Of a stretch of DNA of 64,000 bases, positions 46,885 through 60,430 are shown piece by piece. Position 1 is the stretch's first letter. Each line of letters begins with the position of its first letter. Source of the DNA: Phocoena phocoena (Eukaryota; Chordata; Mammalia; Artiodactyla; Phocoenidae); NCBI RefSeq assembly GCF_963924675.1, contig NC_089239.1, positions 6,313,001 to 6,377,000 on the forward strand, read 5' to 3'. The notes below the pieces were generated by a model. The model did not search any database. It was not told the origin of the DNA and was given only the letters and a program-made list of their open reading frames with translations. A program made the translations under genes and the position numbers.

Positions 46885-47599
46885 AAAAAGATGATTCTAA
46901 CATGCAGAGTGGGACTGAGGGCAGTGCTGTCCAACGGAACTTTCTATCAGGATGAGAACATCCTATTGTCTGAGCTGTGTGATAAGACAGCCACCAGTTC
47001 TTTGTGGCTGCTGAGAACTTGCAATGTGACAGTGTGACGGAGGAAATGAATGTTCAGTTTCATTCGATTCTGGTTAAACAGGCACAGGTGGCGACAGGCT
47101 ACCTTACTGGACAAAGCAGGTTTCTAGGGGATGCCATGAAACACCTGAATCACACAACTCCACAGCCGTACACACTTAACCATTTCCCCCTGGAGAGAAG
47201 TCTCAGTGTCGTTAAGCCTTCTGGTGTCCTGAGAACAGCAACTTCAAAAATGAAGCGAACGCAAACAGCAAACCGGAGACAGCTCGGAGCATGCGTGTGG
47301 GTACCTGCACTCACCTCTCCTGCTTCGTGTTTCTCCTTCACACTTAGCAGCACCCCGCCCCCACCTTCCAGCCTAAAAGATCCATTCACTGGTTAAACTA
47401 ATGACAGAAGCACTGAAGTCACGCTACATGTCACGTAATTTTGAGGGTTTTCAAATTTGTCATTATAATTATTGCTGGGTGAAGATTTTCGTGTACGTAC
47501 CTTCATACTAGAAGATGTGACACAATAAAAATGGCCTTTGTCCAAGGTCCCTGGCACAGAGCTCCTAAAACCCCCAGAATTTCCCTGGGTGACACGAGT

Positions 47600-48165
47600 G
47601 TCCTGTTATTGATAACAAGCCCCTTTGATCACACCTGTGTTTAATGAGGTGTCTCAGGGTGCGGGTCCCAGATAGCGTCCAGATGGGGCTGGTCACCAGA
47701 AAGACCCAACTCGTGGTTAGAGGGTGGCAACGTTCAGGGGCTGGAGATCCGTCGGGTTATAAAAAATCTTGAACAGTGAGATTCACGGGCCTCCCAGGTT
47801 GGTGGACCCACAGAGGTGCTGGAGGGGTTGACAGGCCTGGACAAGACGTACCCGGTCCCCTGCATCTCTTCCATTCGGCTGTTCCTGAGTTGCATCCTTT
47901 ACAATAAAGCAGTAAACGTATTTTCCTGAGTTCGTGAGTCACTGTAGTAGAGAAGCTGAGAGGGGTTGTAGGATCCCCCAAATCTGTAGCCAAGTTGGAC
48001 AGAAGTGTGGGACCTGGGATGCACCTGATGCCTCAGGTGAGGGCAACCTTGAGGGACTGAGCCCTTAAATCTCTGGAGTCTGACGCTAACTCTGGGTAGT
48101 TACTGTCAGACTAAGATTGAACTGTAGGACGCTCAGTTGTTGTATCAACCACACACAGAATTGGT
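47600..48165 (+). mobile_element. LTR-like segment, family unassigned
   Basis: The stretch has CATTCGGCTGTTCCTGAGTTG, an AATAAA signal near 47904, and GGGACTGAGCCCTTAAATCTC followed by GTCTGACGCTAACTC. I recognise this as a dispersed LTR-type unit but cannot name it. No retroviral coding sequence accompanies it. Confidence 0.45.
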
Positions 48166-49544
48166 ATTTGAAAAGACACCACATATTTGGTGTCAAAAAA
48201 AACCCCAAACCCTCTCAACTACAAGTGCTATTTACATTGTCACATTTTCATGTATCCTAATAAGCTACAGGTTGACCACGGACAGTAGATAAATACAGTC
48301 TTATCTAATAGCAAGATAAAGGTTCTGCCTCCGTGTGATGGAAGCAGCAGCCTGATTCACAATTACCCAAGGCTGACGATCTTCACAAGGGAAACGGGGC
48401 AAATTCGCACAAAACCAGATGCTGCAAGATGTCCAGCAGGGGTACCCACCCCCGCATCCTCCAGAAAAAAAAACAGAGAAAAAGTTTCCCCATGGTACTC
48501 TTTAACTTCCTGGTTACTAGCTGTCTGACTCCAGTTCAATGATTAAACTAAAAACAACATATTGTGGTACCACGTTAAAAATTGTGTTTGAAGTAGTTAG
48601 TGACATTAAAAGATGTTGGCTATATATTATTAGAGAAACTAATTTCTAGAAAACACTGGGACCCAGAGCCTAGACCTCACTTCCAGAATAACTTACCCAG
48701 AGACTGTTTATCGTGCAATGATTTTCGTGCAATAAACCTTAGACAAGTATTACATTATCCCCCAGTGTTACAGATATATAAACAAATGACTAATATTAAG
48801 CCAATTCTCCCATCCCGAGGCCCAGAATCCTTCTTACTAAGCATAAAGATCTCTTCTTACCCAAACCTAATCCCCTCTTCACCCATTTCTCCTCTGTCTC
48901 CATTTCAACACAGGACTGCGGCTCCAAGCCCACCCAGCCCCACCTCTCCTTCTCTTCCCAAGACACAAGGGTGGAATTTATTTTTTGTTAAGGGCTGTTT
49001 TTAAAGGGCCTCCCTCCTGAAAAATTCTTCGCAATTACACTACTGTTGTAACTGTGCTTGGTGCTCCAGATATATTACTTTAAGGTGTTCCTTGAGCCCA
49101 TGTTACAGATGAAGAAACCATGGACCAGAGAGGTTAGAATAGATGGAGCGAGGGAGCAGGAGGGAGGAGGGGGCGTGGAGCCTGGTCTGGGGCACAGGAA
49201 GGTCATGGCTCAACCATGCTACACAGTCCCCCAGTTAATTCTAGAGCCGCCGGCATTCACCTCATTTCTCTTCGCTCCTGGGATGACCCTGAGAAAACCC
49301 AATTGGGGTCACAAGCCCAGGAAGAAGGGTTCTGGGGTGGAGGTTCAATGCTATGGTAGGACACAATCAAGTATATCGCTCTACATTGCTACATCCATGG
49401 AGGGGTGGGCATCTGAGTCAAGATGGAAGCAGGGGACAGTCCGTGTCTAGGAACAAACCACCCGTGCCATGCTTCTGAGAGCTCACAAGTGAGGTACAGA
49501 ACCCACGTGACCAGGCTGGGCTAGACATCCAAACAGGTGGGACT

Positions 49545-49657
49545 AGGGAGTTCCCTGGCAGTCCAGTGGTTAGGACTCCGGTGCTCTCAATGTCGAGGGC
49601 CCGGGTTCAATCCCTGGTTCGGGAACTAAGCCACGTAGTGCAGCCAAAAGACAAAAC
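49545..49657 (+). mobile_element. CHR SINE, single-monomer form
   Basis: AGTTCCCTGGCAGTCCAGTGG head. Flanks AAACAGGTGGGACT (49531-49544) and AAACAGATGGAACT (49658-49671) form a 14-bp duplication with two mismatches. It is slightly shortened at the 3' end. Confidence 0.93.
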
Positions 49658-50307
49658 AAACAGATGGAACTGTTCCTCCCTCACTACTCCATTCTGTCCT
49701 CATGGTGGGGGGTGCCTGATCTCACAGTGATCCACAAACGTGGAGGGTCCAGCGATGACAAAAGTTTTACAGATGTACTGCTGTGAGCCAAGCTGACTGT
49801 CAGCCACAGTAGTAAGAAATCCTACATGCAGACCCAAACCAGACGCTCCATGTCCGCACTCCCTAATCAGTTTAAACCCTCAGCTTCAGCGGGACTTGAA
49901 GCCCTAAAGTCGAATCATAAAATTATGTCTAAGATAATCATCTAACCAACCAACCACAGGCCCTATGACCTGCAGCATATGCTGCGCTGGGCACGAAGGG
50001 GCCACAAAATCAGCACGCGGGGCTTATAATCCAGTGAAGGAGAGGAGAGCCACATTCCAAGACCCTTCGGAGACACTCACGGGTTGAATCGTGAGGAAGT
50101 TACTACCACCTTCTCACGTGACAGCCACCTCACGTGTTCTTACAGAGAAAACCGCCACTGCTTGACCTCTGGTCTTCCTGCATCACCGACGTCTCGTCCC
50201 TTTCTAAATGGGTTATTTCCTCTTTGAATGTGCCTCCATATTTAGCAAGAGAACTTTCTAGAAGCACTAAAGTAACTATTTTTGAAAGCCAGGTAGGTTG
50301 TATTTTA

Positions 50308-50491
50308 TAAAAAATATTTATTTAGTTATTTGGCTGCACTGGGTCTTAGTTGCAGCAGGCGGGATCTTTAGCTGCGGCATGTGGGATCTTAGTCGGGGCA
50401 TGCAGGATTTAGTTCTCTGACCAGGGATCGAACCCAGGCCCCCTGCATTGGGAGTGCGGAGTCTTAACCACTGCACCACCAGGGGAGTCCC
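50308..50491 (-). mobile_element. CHR SINE, reverse
   Basis: Reverse copy with three GCGGGATCTT/GTGGGATCTT-type modules. The flanking GGTTGTATTTTA (50296-50307 and 50492-50503) is a perfect 12-bp duplication. It is the only reverse CHR element in intron 2. Confidence 0.94.
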
Positions 50492-50539
50492 GGTTGTATT
50501 TTAAAAGGACCTTTATTGTTGACCTAGAAGCAAGCTGGG

Positions 50540-50990
50540 CAGCGACAAGGAGGGACCTATAGATTGTCATACTGAGTGAAGTCAGTCAGACAGAGAAAGA
50601 CAAATATCATATGATATCGCTTATACGCGAATCTAAAAAAAAAAATGAACCTATTTACAAAACAGAAATAGAGTCACAGATGTAGAAAACAAACTTATGT
50701 TTACCAAGGGAGTCAAAGGGGTGATATACTGGGAGACTGGGATCGACATATACATACTACTATGTACAAAATAGATAACTAATAAGGACCTGCTGTATAG
50801 CACAGGGAAATCTGCTCAATACTCTGTAATGACCTCTATGGGAAAAGAATCTAAAAAAGAATGGAGATATGTATATGTATAACTGATTCACTTTGCTGTA
50901 CAGCAGAAACTAACACAACATTGTACATCAACTCGACTCCAATAAAAGTTAATTTAAAAAATAAATTAATTTAAAAAAACCAAGCAAGTT
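50540..50990 (+). mobile_element. LINE-1 3' end fragment
   Basis: AAGTCAGTCAGACAGAGAAAG, ATATCATATGATATCGCTTA, CCTGCTGTATAGCACAGGGA and CATTGTACATCAACTCGACTC are the 3' UTR of a cetartiodactyl LINE-1, with an A-rich tail. It contains no ORF2 frame. Confidence 0.85.
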
Positions 50991-51529
50991 GGGAGGAGGT
51001 AAGGAGAATGAATGCAGTGCATCTAAGGTATGGGCTACGGGAGAGGTGAAGACATCAGTGACTAGACCAGACTCAGCATTCTTCCTCACAGAGGAAAGGC
51101 AACAGCTGCTCTCGGGTCTAGGCAGGAGCTGGATGGGTCAGAGCCTGACGCTGATGTCCTAATGGGGCACTGATGCCCTCTGACCCTGAAAGTGTACGAC
51201 CTATGTTCTGCTCCCCCTCAAGAAACAGGTAGACAGGCCCCCAAACCACTTCCCCCTCCAACCCATCTTAGTTCATATTCCTTTGGTAACAAGGGACACA
51301 ATCTCTCCCTTGAAATGCAAGTCACAAAGTGGAAATGTAGTACAAACATTAACTGCAGACAGTGGTACCCTGGGTATGTCTTCCTAGAACTAAGAATTTA
51401 GAACAAATAAAATACTTTGCAGTCATATGATCTTCAAAGCACTTCCATACATATTACCTAACTTGATCTTCAAATCAACCCTGTGAAAAAGGCATAGCAG
51501 GGCTTATTAATTCCATTTAAAATCAAGAA

Positions 51530-54330
51530 AATGACACTATGAATAACTGTATGGTAACAAATTTGATAACTTAGATAAAATACACAAATTCCTAAAAAGA
51601 CACAAGCGACTGAAACTGACTCAAGAGGAAACAGAAAATCTGAATAGATCTAGGACAAGTAAAGAGATTGAACTGGTAAATTAAAAACTCCCCCTGCCCA
51701 CACACACACCGGGACCAGACTGGTGAATTCCACCAAGTATTTAAAGAAGAATTAACATCAATTGTTCCCAAACTTCAAAAAGCTATAGAAGGAGGAAACA
51801 CTTCCCAATTCATTCTATAAGGTCAATATTACCCTGATGCCAAAACCAAACAAAGATATCACCAAAAATACCAAATCGAAAAACTACAGACCCGTATTTC
51901 TTATTGAAAATCAATGCGAAAATCCTCAAAATACTAGCAAACCAAGTCCACCAACGTATAAAAAGGCATGATTCACCCCAGGAATGCAAGGTTGGTTGAA
52001 CATCTGAAAATCATTTAGTGTAATATACCACAGCAATAGAATGGAAGACAAAACCCACATGATCATCTCAATATACACAGGAAAAAAACTGACAAAATCC
52101 AACATCCTTTCATGATTAAAAAAAAAAAACAAAACTCAACAAACTGGGAATAAAAAGGAACTTCCTCAATTTGATAAAATACAGCTCTGAAAAATCCAGA
52201 GCTAATGTCATATTTAATGGTAAAAGACTGAATGTTTTTACCCTAAGATCAAGAAAAAGACAGGAATGTCAGCTCTCACCACTTCTATTCAAAATTGTAC
52301 TAGAAATTCTAGCCAGGTCAGTTAGGCAAGAGAAAGAACAAAAATGCATCCAGATTGAAAAGGAAAAGTAAAACTATCTGTATTTGCAGATGACCCAATT
52401 TTTTGTACAGAAAGTTCTGAGGAATCCACCAAAAATTATTATAACTAATAAGTGAATTCAGCAAGGTTGCAGGATACAAGATCAATATGCAAATGTCAAC
52501 TGTATTTCTATACACTTGCAATGAAAAGTCCAAAAACAAAATTATGAGAACAATTCCATTTATAGTAGTATCAAAAAGAATAAAATACTTAGAAGTAAAT
52601 TTAACAAAAGAAGTGCAAGATGTGTACTGTAAAAACTACAAAGCAGTATTTGAAGAAATTAAAGAAGATCTAAATAAATGGAAAGGCATCCTATGTTCAT
52701 GGATTGGAAGATTTAATATTGTTAAGATGACAATCCTCCCCAAATTTATCTATAGATTGAACACAATCTCTATAAAATTCTAGCTGGCTTCTTTGCAAAA
52801 TTAACAAGCTGATCCTAAAATTCATATGGAAATGTAGTGGACCTAGAATAGCTATAACAACCTTGAGAAAAAAGAACAAAGTTGGAAGACTCACATTTCC
52901 TGATTTCTAAACTCACCACAAAGCTACCATAATCAAGACAGTGTGCATAAGGAGAGACATATAGCTCAATGAAACAGAATCAAAAGCTCAACCCTTACAC
53001 CTCTGGTCAACTGATTTTTGACAAAGGTGCAAAGTTAATTAAAAAGGGAAAAAAACAGTCTTTTCAACAAATGGTGCTGGGGCACTGGATATCCACATGC
53101 AAAATACTGAAGCTGCACCACTTCCTCACAACATGTACAAAAATTAACTCAAAATTGATCAAAGACCTAAATGTAAGAGCTCAAACTATAAAACTCTTAG
53201 AAGAAAGCACAGTAGTAAGTCTCTGTGACCACAGGTTAGGCAAAGCCTTCTTAGATATGACACCAAAAGCACGAGGGACAAAAGAAAAAAATACATAAAC
53301 TGAACTTCATGAAAAGCAAAAACTTTTACACTTCAAACGATATAACCAAAAGAGTGAAGAGACATCCCACAGAATGGAAGAAAATATTTAGAATCGGATA
53401 TCTGATAAGGGACTTGTATCTAGACTACATAAAGTATTCTTACAACTCTAAGATAAGTAACCTAATTTAAAAATAGGCAAAGAATCTGGATAAACATTTT
53501 GCTAAAGAAGATATACAAGCAGCCAAAAAGTACATGGAAAACTGCTCAACATCGTTAGTCATTAGGGAAATACAAATCAAAACCACCATGAGATACCCCT
53601 TCACACCTATAAAGATGGCTACAATCAAACAGATTAACAAGTGTTGGCTAGGATGTAGAGAAACTGAAAACCCCCCTATACGGCTGGTAGGAATGTAAAA
53701 TGGTGCAGCCACTTTGGAAAACAGTTTGACAGCTCCTCAAAATTAGAAAGAGTTACCCTATGACCTAGCAATTCCACTTTTAGGTATACACCCAAGAGAA
53801 ACGAAAACATACACCCACACAAAAAGCTGAACACGAGTGCTCACAGCAGCACTATTCGTAATGGCCCAAATGTGAAAATAACCCGAATGTCCATCAACTG
53901 ATGAATGGATACATAAAATACGGTTTATCCATAGAGTGGAATATTAATCAACAATAAAAAAAGAATGAAGTACTGACAGATGCTACAACATGGATGAACC
54001 TTGAAAACATTATGGTAAGCGAACAGAACCAGTCAGAAAAGACTACATATTGTATTAATTCCATCTATATGAAATGTCCAGAATAAGCAAATCTAGTGAG
54101 ACACAGAGTGGATTATCAGTTGCCTAGGACTGGGGATGAGAGAAAAATGGGGGATGAGTGCTAATGGGTACAGGATTTCTTTGCGGGGAGGTGATAAAAT
54201 TAGACTGAGGTGACAGTTGTACAACGTTCTCTGTGCATATATTAAAAACCATTGAACTGTATATACCCTTTAAATGGTTGAACTGTATGTGTGTGAATTA
54301 TATCTCAATAAAACTGTTTTTAAAAAAAGA
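51530..54330 (+). mobile_element. 5'-truncated LINE-1 with broken ORF2
   Basis: About 2.8 kb of LINE-1 in plus orientation. Recognisable ORF2 pieces in different frames include the reverse transcriptase FADD motif (52383-52394), the [20 protein letters not shown] segment (within 52487-52783) and the late KLIKDLNVRAQTIKLLEES segment (within 52969-53298). The FADD codons are in another frame from the open frame just before them, so the gene is broken. The 3' end is near 54300 (ATCTCAATAAAACTG). The 5' half and ORF1 are absent. Confidence 0.9.
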
Positions 54331-56589
54331 GAGAGAACAAAGAGACTCAGAGGGTAACAGAGCAGAAGCATGTCCTGCAATTCCTACAAAATGTTCTACT
54401 ATATCACAGACTTACATTTCAGAAAATGCTTTAGTCTCTTATGTGTCACGTGTAGGAACACATACTTGAGAGAGGTGGTAGGTCTCACCATCACATCAAT
54501 CTGGGATTTTAAAGTTTTCTTAAGGAAGCCCACAACATGCTAGAGAAATTCTATTTACAGAAAGAGGAGAAAAAATGACATCACTCTTCTCTTCTACAAC
54601 AGATGTAGCCAAGTATATGAACCATCTTACAGACATGACAATTGGCATGCTCAAAAGGCTTTTGTTTTTGTTTTGGGGGTAGGGGTAGTTGTGTGCTTTT
54701 AAAAAGTCTTTTATGTATTTATTTTTAACATTGGACCTCTTCCCAGACCTCCCTCACACATTCCCTTGCTAAAACTACCTGTCTGCTGCTAAACATCTGG
54801 GGAAGCCAAGGAGACCAAGGGGCCTGGGAAACAGGAGGCGGCCAGCTCCTTCCAGACTCTGAGCTCTGCAGGGCCTTATCCCATGGTCCCTTTTGTGTCC
54901 CCAAAGCAGAAACTGAGCACTCAAGACAGAGCTGATGCTCACGGTCACTGCTGAGTTGATGTCTGATACGTACAGGACCCCCTTCCCACCCGATCATCTT
55001 TCATACAGAACAAAAGTACACAGAACAGCAGTGACAAAGCCGTTCAGCTCTATCCGCAGGAGAAACACTTGCTCTTCACTTGACCCTGTCCCTTCGAAGA
55101 CGCCCCTCCTTTCTGTGTCTTCCCTCCCACCTTTGCTCTCCCAAGTCTGAACCAATGGAGGGCTTCAGGAGGGAAACACAAGGGGTCTGACCTGAGAAGA
55201 CTGTCAAAAAGGTACGTATCAGCATTTAGGGAAGCGTCCAAAATGTGAACATTTTTTAGAGTTTCACATCTCTGAGTTCCCAGTCCCTCTAATTCCCCCC
55301 AAGTTGACATATACTTCATATACGTATGTTCTCAGCCACTCAGCCAAGGACATCAACCTTAAAATGGAGTAGAAGTGCACTGTCCAGGGGCAGGACAACA
55401 GGATAACGGGACAAGAAGGCCTTTTCCAGGACTGCTGGGTAGACCCTAAGGGTGGTGGCCGCAGGACTCACGTTCCCCTGACAACCGCTGGGGCCCCACG
55501 TCACCCAGAGCCTGGGAGTGACGAGGGGGTTCCAAGTGGGTGAGCCAAGGTGGGAAAAAGCACAACAGCCTTTTAAGTATGCTGCAACGTTAAGATATCC
55601 CCACTTACAGCAGAAAAACAGCACCAACACACACACGCACACCCTTGCCTGAACCCAGACAACAAACTGATGGTCTAAACCTCCTCTTCCCCACTGTCCA
55701 AAAAACAAAAACAAAAACACTACCCAGGAGCTGGCGGGGTGGTAATTTATTTGCTTTTTGTAAGAGATGGGGCCAGGTGCTGGAAGCTTCTAACTCCTGA
55801 GAGAGGCTCACTCTAATATACAAGACTCCGCAGGTGAAGAATAATCTGGAAAGCCACTCGATAAACTGGAAAAGTTTGTACTAAGGATGACGAAAGGACT
55901 TCAAATTTCCAAACCAGCGCCCCATGCTATTTTATTTAAAAAGAGACCCAAACCCTACCCTCTGAAGGCCAAGGTGACCGTAAGGTAAGAGGGTGGGGCT
56001 CACTCATCCGGAGGAGTCCACCCCCAGGAACCCCAGCCTTGCCCAGAAGCTGAGCCAATGACAGATACGTCTTCTCTTCTCACTCAGGAGGTGCCCCTGG
56101 GTTTGGAACCACCTGGATTCGTCTGAGGCTACATTTCCAGTAGAGCAGAGACCCCTTGCACAGACAGAAGCCCTCCCCAGAGCCTTCTGCTCCAGCCCCA
56201 GCAGGCAGCAGGAGCAGAGGAGAAAGGGCGCGTGCTAACAGAGCTAGCAGAGACCTGAACTTCACTCTACTGCTGCCAAACAACCATAATGCGCATCTCT
56301 TCAGAAATCATTACTAGAGCATTCAAAACACCAACTGCCTCTCTCACAAAGCAGCAACCACCCACACAGCTGGGAAGCAGACGCAGGATACAGAAAAAGA
56401 GGGAGAATGTTGGGCAAGAGGGGAGCCTCCAGACAGAGCAAGCAGATGCCTCCGCAGCAGGACGGGGACCCTGGCTGAAGCCCACGTCATGGCTCCCACC
56501 TCCTCTGCTCCTGCACCCTAAGAAGAGGGGCAGAAAGAGGGGTGGGGATGCAGGGAAGAGGCCCCAAAGGAAGGCGTAACGGGCTTCGT

Positions 56590-57050
56590 GGCAGGCAGCC
56601 TCCAAGGCAGCCCCCAGTGAGCCCCCACCTCCTGGTGTTCACGCCCTTGGACCCGTGTAACCAAAAGGATACTGTGGAAATAACAGAGTGTGACTTCTGA
56701 GGCTGTCGTAAGAGACGCTGCAGCTGCCGTGCTGCAAAAACACTAAAGCAACCTCATGGAGAGGGGTCCACCCGAGGGGTAAAGAACTGAGGCCTCCCAC
56801 CAACAGCCAGGCCAAGGTGCCAGCCATGAGTGAGCTCACGGCTCCAGCCCCAGTCAAGCCTCCAGATGCCTACAGTCCCAGCCAACGCCAGGAATGCATT
56901 CTCACAAGCAACCCCAAGCCAGATCACCCCGCTAGGCTGCTCCCAAGTTCCAGACCTATGAAAACAACGTGAGATGATAAACGTCCAGTGGTGTAAGCGG
57001 CTCATCAGCTTTGGAGTTGTGTTATGCGGCAATACATAAACGATGCCAGA
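56590..57050 (+). mobile_element. Old LTR-like mammalian repeat
   Basis: CAACCTCATGGAGAGGGGTCC, CTGAGGCCTCCCACCAACAGC, TCCAGCCCCAGTCAAGCCTC and GAGATGATAAACGTCCAG follow a widespread MaLR-type repeat in order, ending at GCGGCAATACATAAACGATG. Family name tentative. Confidence 0.55.
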
Positions 57051-57408
57051 CTCTGGGAGACTCTTCTTTCTACACCAAAAGAGGGGCAGAGTCCCAGGAG
57101 ACCGCACACGTCTCCACGCACCTGCCTTTCCTCACCCACACATGACTCACAGGTGGAGAGGGAAGCAAGAGCTAGGACGAGTGTGTCCATTCCCTGTTTA
57201 TTTCTCATGGATGAGCAGAAGCTGAGCATTAAGGAAGCAAAATGTTTTCAATCCAACGGCACTGCTTACCCTGTGACGCTTTTTCTTTTTTCCCTTCTGA
57301 CTCGATGGCTAACTTGTGTGTAAACTTCTGATGTTCAAAACTCTTAAAATACATTTTATACTTCATATGTTATATATGCTAAGTTAACACATGTGAAAGA
57401 TGTAATCC

Positions 57409-57623
57409 GGGCTTCCCTGGTGGCGCAGTGGTTGAGTCTGCCTGCCGATGCAGGGGACGCGGGTTCGTGCCCCGGTCCGGGAGGATCCCACATGCCACGG
57501 AGCGGCTGGGCCAGTGAGCCATGGCCACTGAGCCTGCACGTCCGGAGCCTGTGCTCCGCAACGGGAGAGGCCACAACAGTGAGAGGCCCGCGTACCGCAA
57601 AAAAAAAAAAAAAAAAAAAAAAA
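57409..57623 (+). mobile_element. CHR SINE, short form, very recent
   Basis: Short form with a small deletion in the box-A region (GGTTGAGTCTGCC). It has a pure A tail of about 27 bases. The 13-bp duplication AAAGATGTAATCC is perfect (57396-57408 and 57624-57636). Confidence 0.97.
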
Positions 57624-58507
57624 AAAGATGTAATCCCCTGATGATTTTTTTTTAAATTACTATCATTTAATAAGATACTAAAGAAGATGCTTTCCCCCAT
57701 CACACACTCTGTCCTGGCAACATTTTAAGAACTTTTATTTCCTCTGATAGGTCTTCTCTTAAGTCAGCGAAGAGAGGGAGATTCATACCTTCCCTGTGAG
57801 CTGGATGTGTGATCTTCAAAGCTGAACTTACGACCCCACTGCTGTAAAAGCTGTGGCCTCGATTTCCCAGTTTTTAGACTGGAAATCACATGTGTCCTAT
57901 CTCACGGCATCACTGTTACAAAATCAAATAAGATGCTGGGGGGAAAACTGCTTTCAATATGTATGATAAATACAGCTGAAACAGAAAGTTGGGGGTCTGT
58001 TAGGTCAGAATCTTGCAGTGGGAAAGCTGGAGATCAAGAATTTGCTGTCGTATTTCCAGCAATGACATAGGGCAGAGGGACTGGCTAGGACAATGTCTGC
58101 ATCTGTCAAGCAGAACTGCCAGATTACATTTTTCCATTTGTGAATTAATGAAATACTCCGTTTGGCTACTATCCTCTTGTGAGTCTGGCCATCATCAGTC
58201 TAGGCCCTGGGGATCTAATCATGTTTGTGAGAGCCCATAAAATTAGGTTCATGTCCACCCAAAGGTGAGGGTGAGACCTTGAACTCAGAAACGGCAATCC
58301 CCTCCTAGGCCCAAGGTTAACAGTTATCAAATCCCCAGAGACAGCTGTTTTGGGTGGGTCAACCATGATCTTCCTGTCACTAATCTGAGTTTAGAAGACC
58401 GTGACGAAACGGCATATACTGCTAGGGCTTCCTATGAACAGTATTATTGATCACTTGGAAAAGGTACTATGACTGCTCTTTAAATGTTTAAATGGCTTTA
58501 GACCACA

Positions 58508-58680
58508 TCCATTTTTTTTTTAACATCTTTATTGGGGTATAATTGCTTTACAATGGTGTGTTAGTTTCTGCTTTATAAAAAAGTGAATCAGTTATACACA
58601 TACATATGTTCCCATATCTCTTCCCTCTTGCGTCTCCCTCCCTCCCTCTTGCGTCTCCCTCCCTCCCCCGTTTTTTATGT
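58508..58680 (-). mobile_element. LINE-1 3' UTR fragment, reverse
   Basis: ACATCTTTATTGGGGTATAAT, TTGCTTTACAATGGTGTGTTA and GTGAATCAGTTATACACATAC are the reverse of the cetartiodactyl LINE-1 3' UTR. Confidence 0.85.
58620..58668. repeat. Tandem pair of ~23-bp CT-rich units
   Basis: The unit CCCTCTTGCGTCTCCCTCC occurs twice in tandem at the end of the LINE-1 fragment. Confidence 0.8.
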
Positions 58681-60099
58681 GGAACATTAAGTGGTAGCAA
58701 CGTAATTTTAGCAGGGCTGCTTACACCCCCCCCCCGCCCATACACCAGAGAAAATGCCTCCACCGCCAGAAGCTATCAAAGAAAGCTATACTGCTTTATT
58801 TGATGCTCAGGTAAGCCCCAAATCGGGAAATGCCAAGTCTGAGGTGAGTTCAATCATTACAATATCTAAGAAGGTCTTGAATTTGCTCTTCACCTTAAAA
58901 GAATAATACTGCTTTGACAGTTACTAAAATCTTCACTTCCGGCAGGCACACTCTGCCCCTGCCCCCACGTGTTTTATTCAACGCTCTCTGAGTCTCTGCT
59001 GGAAAAATGATACTTTTCCCCCAAGAGTACATTGTCCTTGGGTCGAGCACCATATAGAGGTAGAGATGCTCCCTACATGGCTCCTGTACATTGTTATAAA
59101 TAAAGCAACAGAGAAACATGGCCTGATCCCATTTACTAACTAGTGAGAACCTCCAAGCTGACAGCTACAAACATTAAAGGGGGTGGTGGGTGGGGGGAAG
59201 GCATTGTATCATGTAGCTGAGGTTTTCAAGCCTATCGTTGAGATGTTTTCTCTTACAATAATCTAAAATAGTGCAATATAAAAATTTAAATTGTGAAAAA
59301 GCCTATCACATAAAAAAGTTGAAAATAAAAATAAAAAGGCCATTAACCGGGAATGCTGTCAAAGGAGCCACATGGGTTGAACTGTCGGACTAGGTAACAT
59401 TAAGGGTCCTTATTAGCCGCATTACTTCTAGGACATTCTAATAAAGCAACCCCTGCGGTAGGAGCAGGGAAAGGACGTCAAACTAAATCCCTAGGAGAAC
59501 CACACTCATAGTTTCGACTAGAACATTTCAAGAAGTACCTCATGAAAAATGTTTGCATAATTTTTGCTTATACATGTAGCCCAAAGCCTTAGGATCAAAA
59601 ATCTAAGGCTCAGATTTTAATAAGATCTCCCTTCTAGGTCTTATATAGATACAGTCTAAAACAATCCAATAAATACATCATATCAACCACACAACCTATA
59701 CCAACAATACATCATAGCGACAGTCAAATTACAAACTCGCAAACACTCAAAGTTACATTAAATACACTTAATGGGCAAAAGTGAAAAGCCTCTATGATTG
59801 TACTTGTACTAAATGATTCCAAAATTCTCCCCATTCTTCCCTAATTTCCTTTTTTCTCAGATCTCTCAGTCAATTGAAAATTAAGTATATTGACAGACCA
59901 AAACATTGTTTTGCAAGGGAGACAAACAGCCAGCCCAAACTAGTCTCTCCGTGATGCCTTACCTGACCATTCAGGCCTACAGGAATGGCACCCAGCGCCC
60001 ACAGTTCATCTGTTAATCAGCTACAGCCTTGTAGCTTTTTTTAAATTGAAGTTTAATTACTTAAACTTTATAATTTTACCAAAATTGTCGTAAGTGTGG

Positions 60100-60430
60100 A
60101 TCTCAGTCGGCAAACTCTTCTGTAAAGAGCCAAACAGTAAATATTTCAGGCTTTTGCCCATCTTTCTTTCAGTCTCTATTCTGAGTACTCAGCCTGCTAT
60201 CTTAGCGCAAAAGCAGCCAGACAACAGCGAAATGCACAAGTGTGGCTGCACGCCAACGAAACCTTATTCATGGGCCCTGAAATCTGAACTTCCATATATT
60301 TTTCAAACAAAATATGTTTTTCCACCATTTAAAAATGCAGAAACCATTCTCAGCTCTCAGGCAGAACAGTAAAAGGCAACAGCAGGCCAGATTTGGCCTA
60401 TGAGCCATCATTGGCTGATGCCTGATTTAG
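60100..60430 (+). mobile_element. hAT-like medium reiterated DNA element
   Basis: It starts CAGTCGGCAAACTCTTCTG, with AGTAAATATTTCAGGCTTTTG and GCAAAAGCAGCCAGACAACAG, and ends GCCAGATTTGGCCTATGAGCC. This is a familiar mammalian non-autonomous hAT element with terminal inverted repeats; the MER number is not assigned. Confidence 0.6.

Noticed and set aside
52171..53298. Possible retroviral or host polymerase gene
   Set aside because: The fragments are LINE-1 ORF2 pieces in different frames with no long terminal repeats. They form a dead LINE-1.
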